From an uncultured Ectothiorhodospiraceae bacterium (GTDB lineage: Bacteria > Pseudomonadota > Gammaproteobacteria > UBA9214), in NCBI GenBank assembly GCA_947258845.1, contig CAMYJZ010000009.1, forward strand, positions 1 to 34,799: DNA of 34,799 nt, read 5' to 3'. The notes under the pieces are model-generated. The model was not told the DNA's origin. It worked only from the letters and a program-made list of their open reading frames with translations, and did not search any database. Each line of letters begins with the position of its first letter. Position 1 is the stretch's first letter. This document shows, piece after piece, positions 15,816-24,200 of the stretch. A program made the translations under genes and the position numbers.

Positions 15816-16496
15816 TCAGGCCGCCTTTTCCAGCAGGGGCAGGATCTCCGTCATCCCGTCAATGACGGCATCAGGCCGGGCATCACGAATATCCACGCCA
15901 TGGTTGTAACCATAACTCATGCAGATGATGCTGAAACCGGCTGCGCGTGCGGCCCGGACATCGCTGACCGAATCGCCGATCATGAGTGATGCCTCGGGGG
16001 GGCAGCCGAAAAACGCCGCGGCATGCAGCAACGGCGCGGGATCGGGTTTCTTTTGCGGCAGGGTATCGCCGCTGATGACGATGGAGAAGTCAGCGTACAA
16101 GCCCAGGTCCTTCAACAGCGGCTCGGTGAACTGTGCCGCCTTGTTGGTCACGCAGCCCAGGGGGTAGCCGGCGGCCTTGAGCATGTCCACGCCCTCCCGG
16201 ACACCGGGATAAAGACAGGAGCGCTTCGAGGTATTCTCCGCATACAGCTCGAGGAACACGGGGTAGGCACGCTCGAAATCGGCCGCCTCCGGTTCACCGT
16301 CGAGGCTGCCAGTCAGTGCACGCCGCACCAGGCGTTCCACGCCGTTGCCGACCCAGTTGCGCACCTCGGTCTCGCCCCGGGGCGCACGCCCGAGTTCCGC
16401 CATCATGGCATCAACACAGAAGGCCAGATCCGGTACGCTGTCGACCAGCGTGCCGTCCACGTCGATAAGGATCATTTCCGGTTTTTTCATAGCCAT
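15816..16496 (-). CDS. gph: Phosphoglycolate phosphatase (HAD family)
   Basis: A 226-residue HAD hydrolase. Motif I is IDVDGTLVDS with the nucleophile D12 and acid D14; motif III (K in PQKKPDPAP) and motif IV (MIGDSVSDVRAARAA) follow. Gph removes 2-phosphoglycolate formed by RuBisCO oxygenation or DNA repair. The order rpe-gph-trpE is a common gammaproteobacterial arrangement, which supports this name among similar HAD enzymes. Confidence 0.92.
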   Translation of the reverse strand: MAMKKPEMILIDVDGTLVDSVPDLAFCVDAMMAELGRAPRGETEVRNWVGNGVERLVRRALTGSLDGEPEAADFERAYPVFLELYAENTSKRSCLYPGVREGVDMLKAAGYPLGCVTNKAAQFTEPLLKDLGLYADFSIVISGDTLPQKKPDPAPLLHAAAFFGCPPEASLMIGDSVSDVRAARAAGFSIICMSYGYNHGVDIRDARPDAVIDGMTEILPLLEKAA

Positions 16497-16530
16497 TCAC
16501 TACCGCAGCGCCGTCGCCGCCCGCGCCCGA

Positions 16531-17205
16531 CTAGCCAACGGCCCTGGCGATTTCGCTACGCATGGCATCGATGGTCGCCTTGTAATCACCGGTTCCGAAG
16601 ATGGCGGAACCGGCCACGAAGGTATCGGCACCGGCCGCTGCAATTTCACCGATATTGTCGACCTTCACACCGCCGTCGATTTCCAGACGCACATCATGGC
16701 CACTGGCATCGATCAGCTTGCGCGCCTCGCGCAGCTTGACCAGCGCCTCGGGAATAAAACTCTGCCCACCGAATCCCGGGTTCACCGACATCAGCAGTAC
16801 CATGTCCACCTTGTCCATCACATGCTTCAGGTAATCCAGCGGTGTGCCCGGGTTGAATACCAGACCCGACTTGCAGCCGTTGTCGCGCACCAGCTGCAGG
16901 GAACGATCGATGTGTTCACTGGCCTCGGGATGGAAGGTGATATAGGTCGCACCGGCCTTGGCGAAATCCGGAATGATGCGGTCAACCGGTTTTACCATCA
17001 GGTGCACATCGATATCCGCCGTCACCCCGTGATTGCGCAGGGCCTCGCACACCAGCGGGCCGATTGTCAGGTTCGGCACGTAGTGATTATCCATGACATC
17101 GAAGTGCACGATGTCGGCACCGGCATTCAGTACATTGGTGACTTCCTCTCCGAGGCGGGCAAAATCCGCCGACAGGATGGAAGGCGCGATCTTGTAATCG
17201 GCCAT
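16531..17205 (-). CDS. rpe: Ribulose-phosphate 3-epimerase
   Basis: A 224-residue TIM-barrel enzyme that interconverts ribulose-5-phosphate and xylulose-5-phosphate in the pentose-phosphate and Calvin cycles. Metal-binding and catalytic residues are H34 and D36 ([13 protein letters not shown]), H68 (DVHLM) and D177 (EIDGGV). [10 protein letters not shown] is the phosphate loop. Start at 17205 has GCGAGGACAATAAC upstream. It is the first gene of the run to trpC. Confidence 0.97.
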   Translation of the reverse strand: MADYKIAPSILSADFARLGEEVTNVLNAGADIVHFDVMDNHYVPNLTIGPLVCEALRNHGVTADIDVHLMVKPVDRIIPDFAKAGATYITFHPEASEHIDRSLQLVRDNGCKSGLVFNPGTPLDYLKHVMDKVDMVLLMSVNPGFGGQSFIPEALVKLREARKLIDASGHDVRLEIDGGVKVDNIGEIAAAGADTFVAGSAIFGTGDYKATIDAMRSEIARAVG

Positions 17206-17765
17206 GTTATTGTCCTCGCTTGAAATTCAAATGGATGCGTTTGAAAAAAGAAACGCGAACTTTACCCTAACAGGACAGGATTTTCAGCTAATAAGCACCC
17301 CGGCTCCGCGCAGCGGGCATGTGCGGCCCTGGCCCGCGACATGGCCTGCACACTCCGGCAGGGGGTAAATCAATGCCTTGATTCTTAAGAATTAACCTCG
17401 TCGTCCAGGCCAGGGTATCCCAACCCGGGCATCAAGGCCTGCCACCCGGCCGGTATGCGGCGCGGATGCCGCCAGGCGCCAGGCCGGCTGTCTGCCTGTG
17501 ACTGCACCCGCCTGATGTTTCTATTTTTGATGCAGGGGTTTAGATAGTTTTCCGGGAAATGCCCGCAACCGGCCGGTTGCAATATCAACGGCAACGGCGC
17601 GCTTCCTGCGTGTAATTAGCAGCGATCAGGCGGCTGCCGGGCCCGGTTTTTTTTCAGCTTGCCATCAGGGTCGGCAAGCTCTATAAATAGGCTGAACAAT
17701 ACGAAAACTGGCCTGTACCAATCACTGCAGCGTGCATACAGGCATTCAGCCAGGGGCAACGAGAC
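17206..17765. other. 560-bp spacer without a gene
   Basis: This region separates the divergent rpe and DUF6763-like genes. It is mixed GC-rich and AT-rich sequence with several short palindromes (for example ATTCTTAAGAAT near 17380). No reading frame looks coding. The only clear signals are the promoter and inverted repeat at 17656-17687. Confidence 0.6.
17656..17687 (+). promoter_or_regulatory. Promoter with overlapping inverted repeat
   Basis: TTGCCA (17659-17664), exactly 17 bases, then TATAAA (17682-17687) make a good promoter about 80 bases before the gene at 17766. The -35 and spacer contain a perfect inverted repeat, AGCTTGCC (17656-17663) and GGCAAGCT (17673-17680), placed like a repressor operator. 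Confidence 0.55.
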
Positions 17766-18053
17766 ATGGTGAACGAATTCAAACCGCGTATCGGTGACTG
17801 GTACCAGAATATCGGTCGCGACAATTTCGAAATCGTGGCGCTGGACGAAGAAGAAGCGACCATGGAAATCCAGTACTTCGACGGGGCCGTCGAGGAAATC
17901 GACTTCGATTCCTGGCGTGAAATGGAGATCCAGCCGATCGAGCCACCCGAAGACTGGTCGGGTTCACTGGATATCGAACGCGAGGATTACGGTGTCGACC
18001 TCGAGCTGAATGCGCCCAATGACCACATCAACCCGCTCGACGATCTGGAATGA
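17766..18053 (+). CDS. Small acidic protein, DUF6763-like
   Basis: A 95-residue, strongly acidic cytoplasmic protein with no signal peptide or membrane helix. It has the pattern IGDWYQN-FEIVALDEEEATMEIQYFDGAVEEIDFDSW-IQPIEPPEDWSG, which I associate, from memory and with moderate certainty, with the DUF6763 family of gammaproteobacterial proteins of unknown function. The beta-rich first half followed by a disordered acidic tail suggests a small binding domain. It has its own promoter at 17656-17687. No function can be given. Confidence 0.75.
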   Translation: MVNEFKPRIGDWYQNIGRDNFEIVALDEEEATMEIQYFDGAVEEIDFDSWREMEIQPIEPPEDWSGSLDIEREDYGVDLELNAPNDHINPLDDLE

Positions 18054-18200
18054 GCCTCGAAGCGGGTTCCCTGCCCGACGCCTGCCTGCCCTCCAAGCAC
18101 CTGAAACAGAAGGCGATTAATAAAACAAACTGGCGCTTCCTCAACCCCCGCGCCGGTCTGCCGATACCCTTCTTGAGCCCACAGCGGCAGGAGAAGTTCC

Positions 18201-18386
18201 ATGATCATCGTTTACGATATGGCAAGCGGTAACATCCGGTCTGAAGGGGTACAGGCAGACGACAGCACCGATCGGGATGCCCCCGTACCTGCAACTGCGT
18301 TACAGCTGGCGCAGACCATCGAATGCGACAACACCCGGGACGCCGCATCGGTTCACATCATCCACGCCCTCCTCGAGCGGGACTGA
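18201..18386 (+). CDS. Hypothetical 61-residue protein
   Basis: ATG at 18201 follows GCAGGAGAAGTTCC, a strong ribosome site, and the frame ends 5 bases before the convergent ABC permease stop. The peptide begins MIIVYDMASG and is otherwise polar and acidic with a helical C-terminus; it has one cysteine. I do not recognise it. It may be co-transcribed with the 17766 gene, 147 bases upstream. Confidence 0.55.
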   Translation: MIIVYDMASGNIRSEGVQADDSTDRDAPVPATALQLAQTIECDNTRDAASVHIIHALLERD

Positions 18387-18391
18387 AACAG

Positions 18392-19186
18392 CTACTCACC
18401 GATTCGCAGTAACAAGCCGCGGCGCCGGGCGCTGTTGAATGCCTTGAGGAACGCCCCGGCGCCTGCCATCAGCAGCAAACCGTTCAGCAACACAGCCTGC
18501 ATCATGTGATCGACCCTGAACACCTGGTCGAACATCACGGCGCGCATGCCTTCGAAGACATGGCTTGACGGCAGTGCCCAGGCCACCGCCTGCAACCAGT
18601 CCGGCAGCACCGCGATCGGATAGTAAATCCCGCTCAGCGGCGCAATGGCAAAGATCGACACCCAGGCAAAACTTTCCGCGCCCAGGCCGTAACGCAGCAC
18701 CAGCCCCGACACCAGCAGGCCGATGGCCCAACCCATCACCAGCAGGTTGGCGAAGAACCCCAGCAAGGGCAGGCCCAGCCCGAAGATCGAGTAATCGAAC
18801 AGCGGGATCGCCAGCAGGGCGGCCCCGCCGACCCCGATCAGGGTGCGGATCAGACTGATCAGCAGCAATGCGCCGACCAGTTCCCAGGGCCGCAGCGGAC
18901 TGGCGAACAGGTGGCCGAGATTCCTCGAATACATCTCCTCGAAGAAGGCCAGCGATACCCCCAGGTGGCCCCGGAACATCACGTCCCATAACAACACGGC
19001 GGCCAGCAGCACCCCGGAGGCCTGCATCAGCCAGGTACTGTTGGTGACGAAGAACTCGCTGATGAATCCCCACAGGATCAGCTGCACGGCCGGCCAGTAG
19101 AACAGCTCGAGGATGCGCGGCCAGGAACCCCGTACCAGGTAGATATAACGCAGCACCATGGTATTGATGCGCCGCAGTGAGCTCAT
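18392..19186 (-). CDS. ABC-2 type transporter permease
   Basis: A 264-residue membrane protein with about six hydrophobic helices in the ABC-2 pattern. Conserved pieces include FFEEMYSRNLGHLFASPLRPWELVGALLL (the short cytoplasmic coupling region) and the IAPLSGIYYPIAVLPDWLQAVAWALPSSHVFEGMR segment near the C-terminus. Together with the ATPase whose gene overlaps it by four bases, it forms an exporter. ABC-2 systems export polysaccharides, drugs or lipids; the substrate here is unknown. Confidence 0.88.
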   Translation of the reverse strand: MSSLRRINTMVLRYIYLVRGSWPRILELFYWPAVQLILWGFISEFFVTNSTWLMQASGVLLAAVLLWDVMFRGHLGVSLAFFEEMYSRNLGHLFASPLRPWELVGALLLISLIRTLIGVGGAALLAIPLFDYSIFGLGLPLLGFFANLLVMGWAIGLLVSGLVLRYGLGAESFAWVSIFAIAPLSGIYYPIAVLPDWLQAVAWALPSSHVFEGMRAVMFDQVFRVDHMMQAVLLNGLLLMAGAGAFLKAFNSARRRGLLLRIGE

Positions 19187-19926
19187 GTCGGCCCCCGCTC
19201 GGGCGCACGCGCCACGTCGATGAAGACCTCTTCCAGGGTCTTCCGGCCATAACGCGCGAGCAGGGCCGCGGGCGAACCCCGGTCGACGATTTCGCCGCGG
19301 CGCAGGACAATCACATCGTCACACATTCGCTCCACTTCCAGCATGTTGTGGGAGGCCATCAGCAGGCTCGCCCCGCTCTGCCGCTGATAATCCCTGAGGA
19401 AACGGCGAATGGTATCCGCCGTATCGGGATCCAGGGAGGCCGTCGGTTCGTCCAGCAGCAGCAACTCCGGCCGGTTGAGCAGCGACTTGGCCAGCGCCAC
19501 CCGGGTGCGCTGCCCGGCCGACAGGGTCCCGTAGGGGCGCCCCATGAAGGCCCCGAGCTCCAGCTGGTCCTCGAGCTCACCCAGCCGCTGGCCGGTCTTC
19601 CTGACCCCGTAGAGGCGCGCATAGACGGTGAGATTCTCGCGCACCGTGAGGCGTTGCGGCAGGTCCACGTAGGGTGAGGAGAAGTTGATCCGTTCGAGCA
19701 CCCGGTAGCGCTGCCGCAGCATGTCCGTACCCAGCAGGGAAATCTGTCCGGAGGTCGGCAGCAGCAGGCCCAGCAGCATGGACAGCAGGGTGGTCTTGCC
19801 GGCACCATTACCGCCCAGCAAGGCGCACACCGCACCGCGTTCGACACTGAAACTGACGTGATCGACTGCCAGCACATCTTCAAAGCGCTTGCTGACATCC
19901 ACCACCTCGATCACCGAATCACTCAT
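19183..19926 (-). CDS. ABC transporter ATP-binding protein
   Basis: A 247-residue ATPase with Walker A GGNGAGKTT (residues 38-46), the signature LSAGQRTRVALAKSL, Walker B LLLLDEPTASLDP and an H-loop MASHN. It is closest to the DrrA/CcmA-like ATPases that pair with ABC-2 permeases. Its 3' end overlaps the permease gene by four bases (ATGA), so the two are translationally coupled. Confidence 0.93.
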   Translation of the reverse strand: MSDSVIEVVDVSKRFEDVLAVDHVSFSVERGAVCALLGGNGAGKTTLLSMLLGLLLPTSGQISLLGTDMLRQRYRVLERINFSSPYVDLPQRLTVRENLTVYARLYGVRKTGQRLGELEDQLELGAFMGRPYGTLSAGQRTRVALAKSLLNRPELLLLDEPTASLDPDTADTIRRFLRDYQRQSGASLLMASHNMLEVERMCDDVIVLRRGEIVDRGSPAALLARYGRKTLEEVFIDVARAPERGPT

Positions 19927-19937
19927 GGCCTATGCCA

Positions 19938-20318
19938 TCAACCAACCTGTGCTGCGCCGTCATCCGGCCGGGGCCGGATGACGATGTCGCCGTTTTCAAC
20001 ACGCACAGGCACGGCCGTGAGGCGGTCACCCGAACAGGGGCCCGCTACGCACAAACCGTCCCGAATGCGGAACAGGGCGGCGTGGGTGGCACACTGAATG
20101 TGGTCCTGTTCGAGATTGAGGAACTGGTCCGGCACCCAGTCCAGCGGGCCACCGGTGTGCGGACACTGATTGAGATAGGCGTAGACCCGGTCCCCCTGGC
20201 GCACGACGAAGACCTCACCGGGACCATCGGGAAGCACCAGGCTCATTGCCCGGCTGCCGGGGTCTGCCAGTTCATCGAACCGGCAAAGAACGAATACTGC
20301 CGCTGCTGTCAGATCCAT
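19938..20318 (-). CDS. Small Rieske [2Fe-2S] protein
   Basis: A 126-residue soluble protein made of one Rieske domain. Ligands are C52 and H54 (CPHTGGPLDW) and C76 and H79 (CATHAALF). The disulfide cysteines of high-potential Rieske proteins (as in the bc1 complex) are absent, so it is of the low-potential ferredoxin/NirD type. No signal peptide. It starts 3 bases after the kinase gene ends and stops 11 bases before the ATPase gene begins, firmly inside the same operon. Its electron partner is not encoded nearby. Confidence 0.87.
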   Translation of the reverse strand: MDLTAAAVFVLCRFDELADPGSRAMSLVLPDGPGEVFVVRQGDRVYAYLNQCPHTGGPLDWVPDQFLNLEQDHIQCATHAALFRIRDGLCVAGPCSGDRLTAVPVRVENGDIVIRPRPDDGAAQVG

Positions 20319-20321
20319 GGT

Positions 20322-21200
20322 TCAGGAGCCGGCCCGGGCCAGGCCGGCGAAACCGGTCTGGCCGCACTTCTTCCCAGCCAGAGCACAGGCCTGCCGGAGC
20401 AGGGATGCCGTGTCGAGGCCGGCCAGGCAGCCGTGGATCACCGCGGCATTGAAGGTATCCCCGGCGCCCAGGGTGTCGATGACACGGGAGGGGGCCAGTG
20501 CCGGCTGGCGGCAGACCTGACCCCGCCGGTCCAGGCCAGCGGCACCCTGCCCGCCCCAGGTGCAGTACAGGTCCGCCTGCGGGCTGGAATCGCGCACGCC
20601 GTGCAGCAGGTCTTCCGGGGCATTGTAACCGTGATGGCGGGCGTATTCGCGGGAAAACAGCAACACGTCGGCAAGGCCGAACAGGGCCTCTATGCCCTGG
20701 CGGGGCTTTTCAATTTCCAGCGAGCGCGGCAGGGACGGAAACCGGGTACGCGACCAGCGCAACATCGGCTCCAGCTGTTCAATATTGCGGCCCTCGAAAT
20801 GCAGCCAGTCACAGGAGCCCAGATCAAGCGACTCGAAATCGGCGCAGCTATATTCCGGCAGGTTCCGGTAATGCACGATGGTGCGGGAACCACTGGCGGT
20901 ATTCAGGAGGATGGTTGATACCGGCATGCTGCCGTTATCGAGCAGGCGGCAGGCAGCGGTGTCGATACCGTTGGATTCGAGGTCGTCGCGGACGAGGCGG
21001 CCTTCCGCCGTATCGGCCAGCACACCCGCCCAGCGGCAGCTGTGTTCCAGCTGACTCAGGACGACCAGGGTATTCGCGACATTGCCGCCACGGCTGACGG
21101 TCCTGCTGGAGCAGCGGACCTCATCATTCTCCCGGGGGTAGCCATCCAGGGCATGAATAATATCCAGCGTTGCATTGCCGATGCCGAGAATCTGCGCCAT
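20322..21200 (-). CDS. PfkB-family sugar kinase
   Basis: A 292-residue carbohydrate kinase of the PfkB/ribokinase group. The first signature GGNVANTLVVLSQL is at about residues 38-51 and the second, DTLGAGDTFNAAVI with the catalytic Asp, is at about residues 243-256. The GNATLDI start and overall length resemble ketohexokinase-like members, but the substrate cannot be fixed from sequence; ribose, fructose, adenosine or an amino-sugar phosphate are all possible. It starts 44 bases after the 1767-residue gene and overlaps nearly with the Rieske gene, so it is likely co-transcribed with both. Confidence 0.88.
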   Translation of the reverse strand: MAQILGIGNATLDIIHALDGYPRENDEVRCSSRTVSRGGNVANTLVVLSQLEHSCRWAGVLADTAEGRLVRDDLESNGIDTAACRLLDNGSMPVSTILLNTASGSRTIVHYRNLPEYSCADFESLDLGSCDWLHFEGRNIEQLEPMLRWSRTRFPSLPRSLEIEKPRQGIEALFGLADVLLFSREYARHHGYNAPEDLLHGVRDSSPQADLYCTWGGQGAAGLDRRGQVCRQPALAPSRVIDTLGAGDTFNAAVIHGCLAGLDTASLLRQACALAGKKCGQTGFAGLARAGS

Positions 21201-21244
21201 GCCCGCAGACTACGGCGCTGCACGCCGTTGTCAACCGGGGGGGA

Positions 21245-24200
21245 TTATTTCAGACGCACCACGCGGAAGCCCAGGTTGTCGATGCGGGTGTCCTGGTCAT
21301 AGTGGCTGCGCTTGTTGCTGCGCAGACTTTCGATCGGGCTGGAGTAGCTCCCGCCACGGACCACGCGCTGGGTGCACCCCGCCCTTTGCCGGGCGCTGCC
21401 ATCCGCCGCGGCCCCCTGGTAACTCGGGTGATAGCAGTCCTCGGTCCACTCCTGCACATTACCGGCGGTATCGTGCAGGCCCAGGCTGTTGGCCGCAAAA
21501 CTCCCCACGGGGGCCGAGCTGTTGCCATCCCACTCGCTGCCGCAATTGAAACAGTTGGCCGGGGTTTTATTGGCTTCCGCATCCCACCAGTAGTCGGCCG
21601 TGGTACCCGCACGCGCCGCATATTCCCATTCCGCCTCGGTCGGCAGCCGGTACTGATACCCGGTCTGCTTTGACAACCAGCGGGTGTACGCGCGCGCATC
21701 CTTCCAGGTGACGTTGATGACCGGACGGTCATCCCGGCCCCACTTTTCATCGTGGGGAAGACGGCGACCGGTGGCCCGTGCAAAGCGGTCATACTCGGCG
21801 AAACTTACCTCGTACTTGCTGATCGAAAACGGGGCCAGATCGACCGGGTGCCGCGGTCGTTCCTCGAAGTTCAGCGAATTTCCTTCACTGCCCATCATAT
21901 AACTGCCGGCAGCCAGCTCCAGCATCAACGGCCCGCGTCCCTCACCGTTAAGCGCATCCCTGAACGAGCGTTTGGCCCCGGGCAGGTCGGGCGCTGGCGG
22001 TGTCTGCGACGGGGTCTCGACCACGGGGCTGCTGGCAGCAGGTCCCGCCTCGACGGGCGCAGACAGGTCTGCGTGGATTTCCCCGTCGGCCAGATCGTCC
22101 CCCGGCTTTGCGGCAAAATCCAGCCATTGCGGCAGACGGATTTCTTCCCAGGCCGAGCGGGCCCTGTCCATGTTCGCCAAATCGAGGAACTTCGCCATCG
22201 GATTTTCCACGCTCAGCATGAGCCAGATCACCAGGCCGGTAATGCCGACCGATCCGAGCCCGACCACGGCACCCAACCAGCGGCGCTTGCCTTCACCGTC
22301 GTCATCGACCACATACTTGAAACCCGCCTTGCCTGTGCTTTCAGCCGGGGCCTGCTTGCTGGCGGCGATCAGCTTGCCACCCCTATCCGGTATCCGGGCA
22401 GGACCTTCCCCCTCCCCCGGACCGGTTTTATCCAGCTTGCCACCCCCATCCGGTGTCCGGGCAGGACCTTTCCCCTCCACCAGACCGGCTTCATCCAGCT
22501 TGCTCACCAGCAGGTCCCGGTGTTCGCTGACCCGTTCCAGCTCGGCCTCGGCCTCGGTGCGCAGGCGAATGGCGATCTCGATATTCATCCTGGCATCCTC
22601 GAGCTCCTCACGCAGCTTGGCCACATCCGGATCCCCATCGACCTCTTCCTGGCCCGCTGATTCAGGACCCTCCGAGGCCTTCTTACGCATCCCGTCGAGC
22701 TGCCTTTCCAGCGCCTCCCGGCCGCTCACCGCCTTGTCACGTTCCTCCTCCAGCTGCTTCAACTGTGTCTTGAGGCCGACAATCTCGGCCTTTGCCTGGG
22801 CCCGCTGCTCCCTGGCCACGGTCAGGTCGGCGTCACTGCGCTTCTGTACCTGTGCCAGGGTCGCGGCCGCCTCCTCGCGCAGCCTGTCGAGTTCGGCCTG
22901 CACGGCGGCCGCCTGCTCACCGGATTGACCCTGCTGCTCCAGCTCTTGCTGGAGTCGTGCCCGCTCTTCCCGGCGCGCCTCTTCCCTGGCCTGCTCCACG
23001 ATGTCCGTTTGACTGGAAAGGACGCCTTCATGCTTGCCGGCCACCTCTGTGAGTTGCTGCTTGAGCTCCTTCTGGCGCGCCGCCATTTCAGCACGTTCCT
23101 CGGAACGTGCACGGCGTTCCTCGGCCAGTTCATTTCTCAGACGCTGGTCATTTTCCTGGGCCTCGTCATGCGCCAGCTGCAGGGCCTCGGCCGACTGCTC
23201 CAGCTGCTTGCCGAGACGCTCAATCTGTCCCTGCATCTCCCGTTCCAGATCCTTGCTGCCGTCCAGCTCCGCACGCACTGCCTGGAACTCCGCCTGGCGC
23301 TCCTGCTCCGTTCCCTGCACCTGTGCTTCATGTTGCAGCAAGGTCTGCCGGCTTTCCTCGGCTTGCTGTTGCGCCGCCTGCAACTGTTCCCGGTGCTCGT
23401 TGACGGTCTGTTCCTTGTGGGCCAGTTCTGCCTGCAGGGCCTCTGCCCGGGCCTGCTGTTCTTGCGCTCTCTGTGCTGCCTGATCGACACGTGACTGCTC
23501 TTCGGCCAGGCGCTCAGTCAGTGACTTGACCTCTTCATCCTTATGGCCCAACTCTTCCTGCAGAGCCTCTGCCCGGGTCTGCTGTTCTTCCGCTCTCTGT
23601 GCTGCCTGATCGACACGTGACTGCTCTTCGGCCAGGCGATCAATCAGTGACTGGACCTCTTCATCGGCCGTATTCCTCAACGAGGTGACGGTTTCATTCA
23701 GCCGGTCTATTTCCTGTTGGCGTCCACTCAAATCCTGTTCAGCGGTGGACAGCCTGCGCTCCAGATCATCGCGCTCCGCAAGCACCACCTCCCCTTCGCT
23801 CGCCAGCCGCTGCCGCTCCTGCTGCAGCTCGTCATGCTGGTGCTGCTGCTGTTCAAGCCGGGCCCCGGTTTCATCCTTATATTCCTGCAGTGCAGTTTCC
23901 AGGCTCTGCCGCTCCCTGTCGGCGGCTTCCCGTGCCTGTTCCAGCTGATTGTCAAGCTCGGCAAGCTGCTGCTCGTAGGCTGTACCCTGATCTTCGAAGG
24001 CATTGCCCTGCGACTCCAGCTCCTGCTGCAGGCTTTGCAGCCGATCGTGCATGGTCTGCTTCTCGGCATCCAGACCCTGAGTATGTTCAGCCAAGCCCTG
24101 ATGCTGTTCCCGCAGGTGCTGATTTTCACCCTGCAGGGACTCGTTCTCCTGCTGCAGCTGCTGCACCCGTGCCTGGGTGGTGTCAGTCTCTGACCGGCTT

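Noticed and set aside
17635-17654. Terminator at CCGGGCCCGG followed by eight T
   Set aside because: The palindrome has no room for a loop and no gene ends upstream in that direction.
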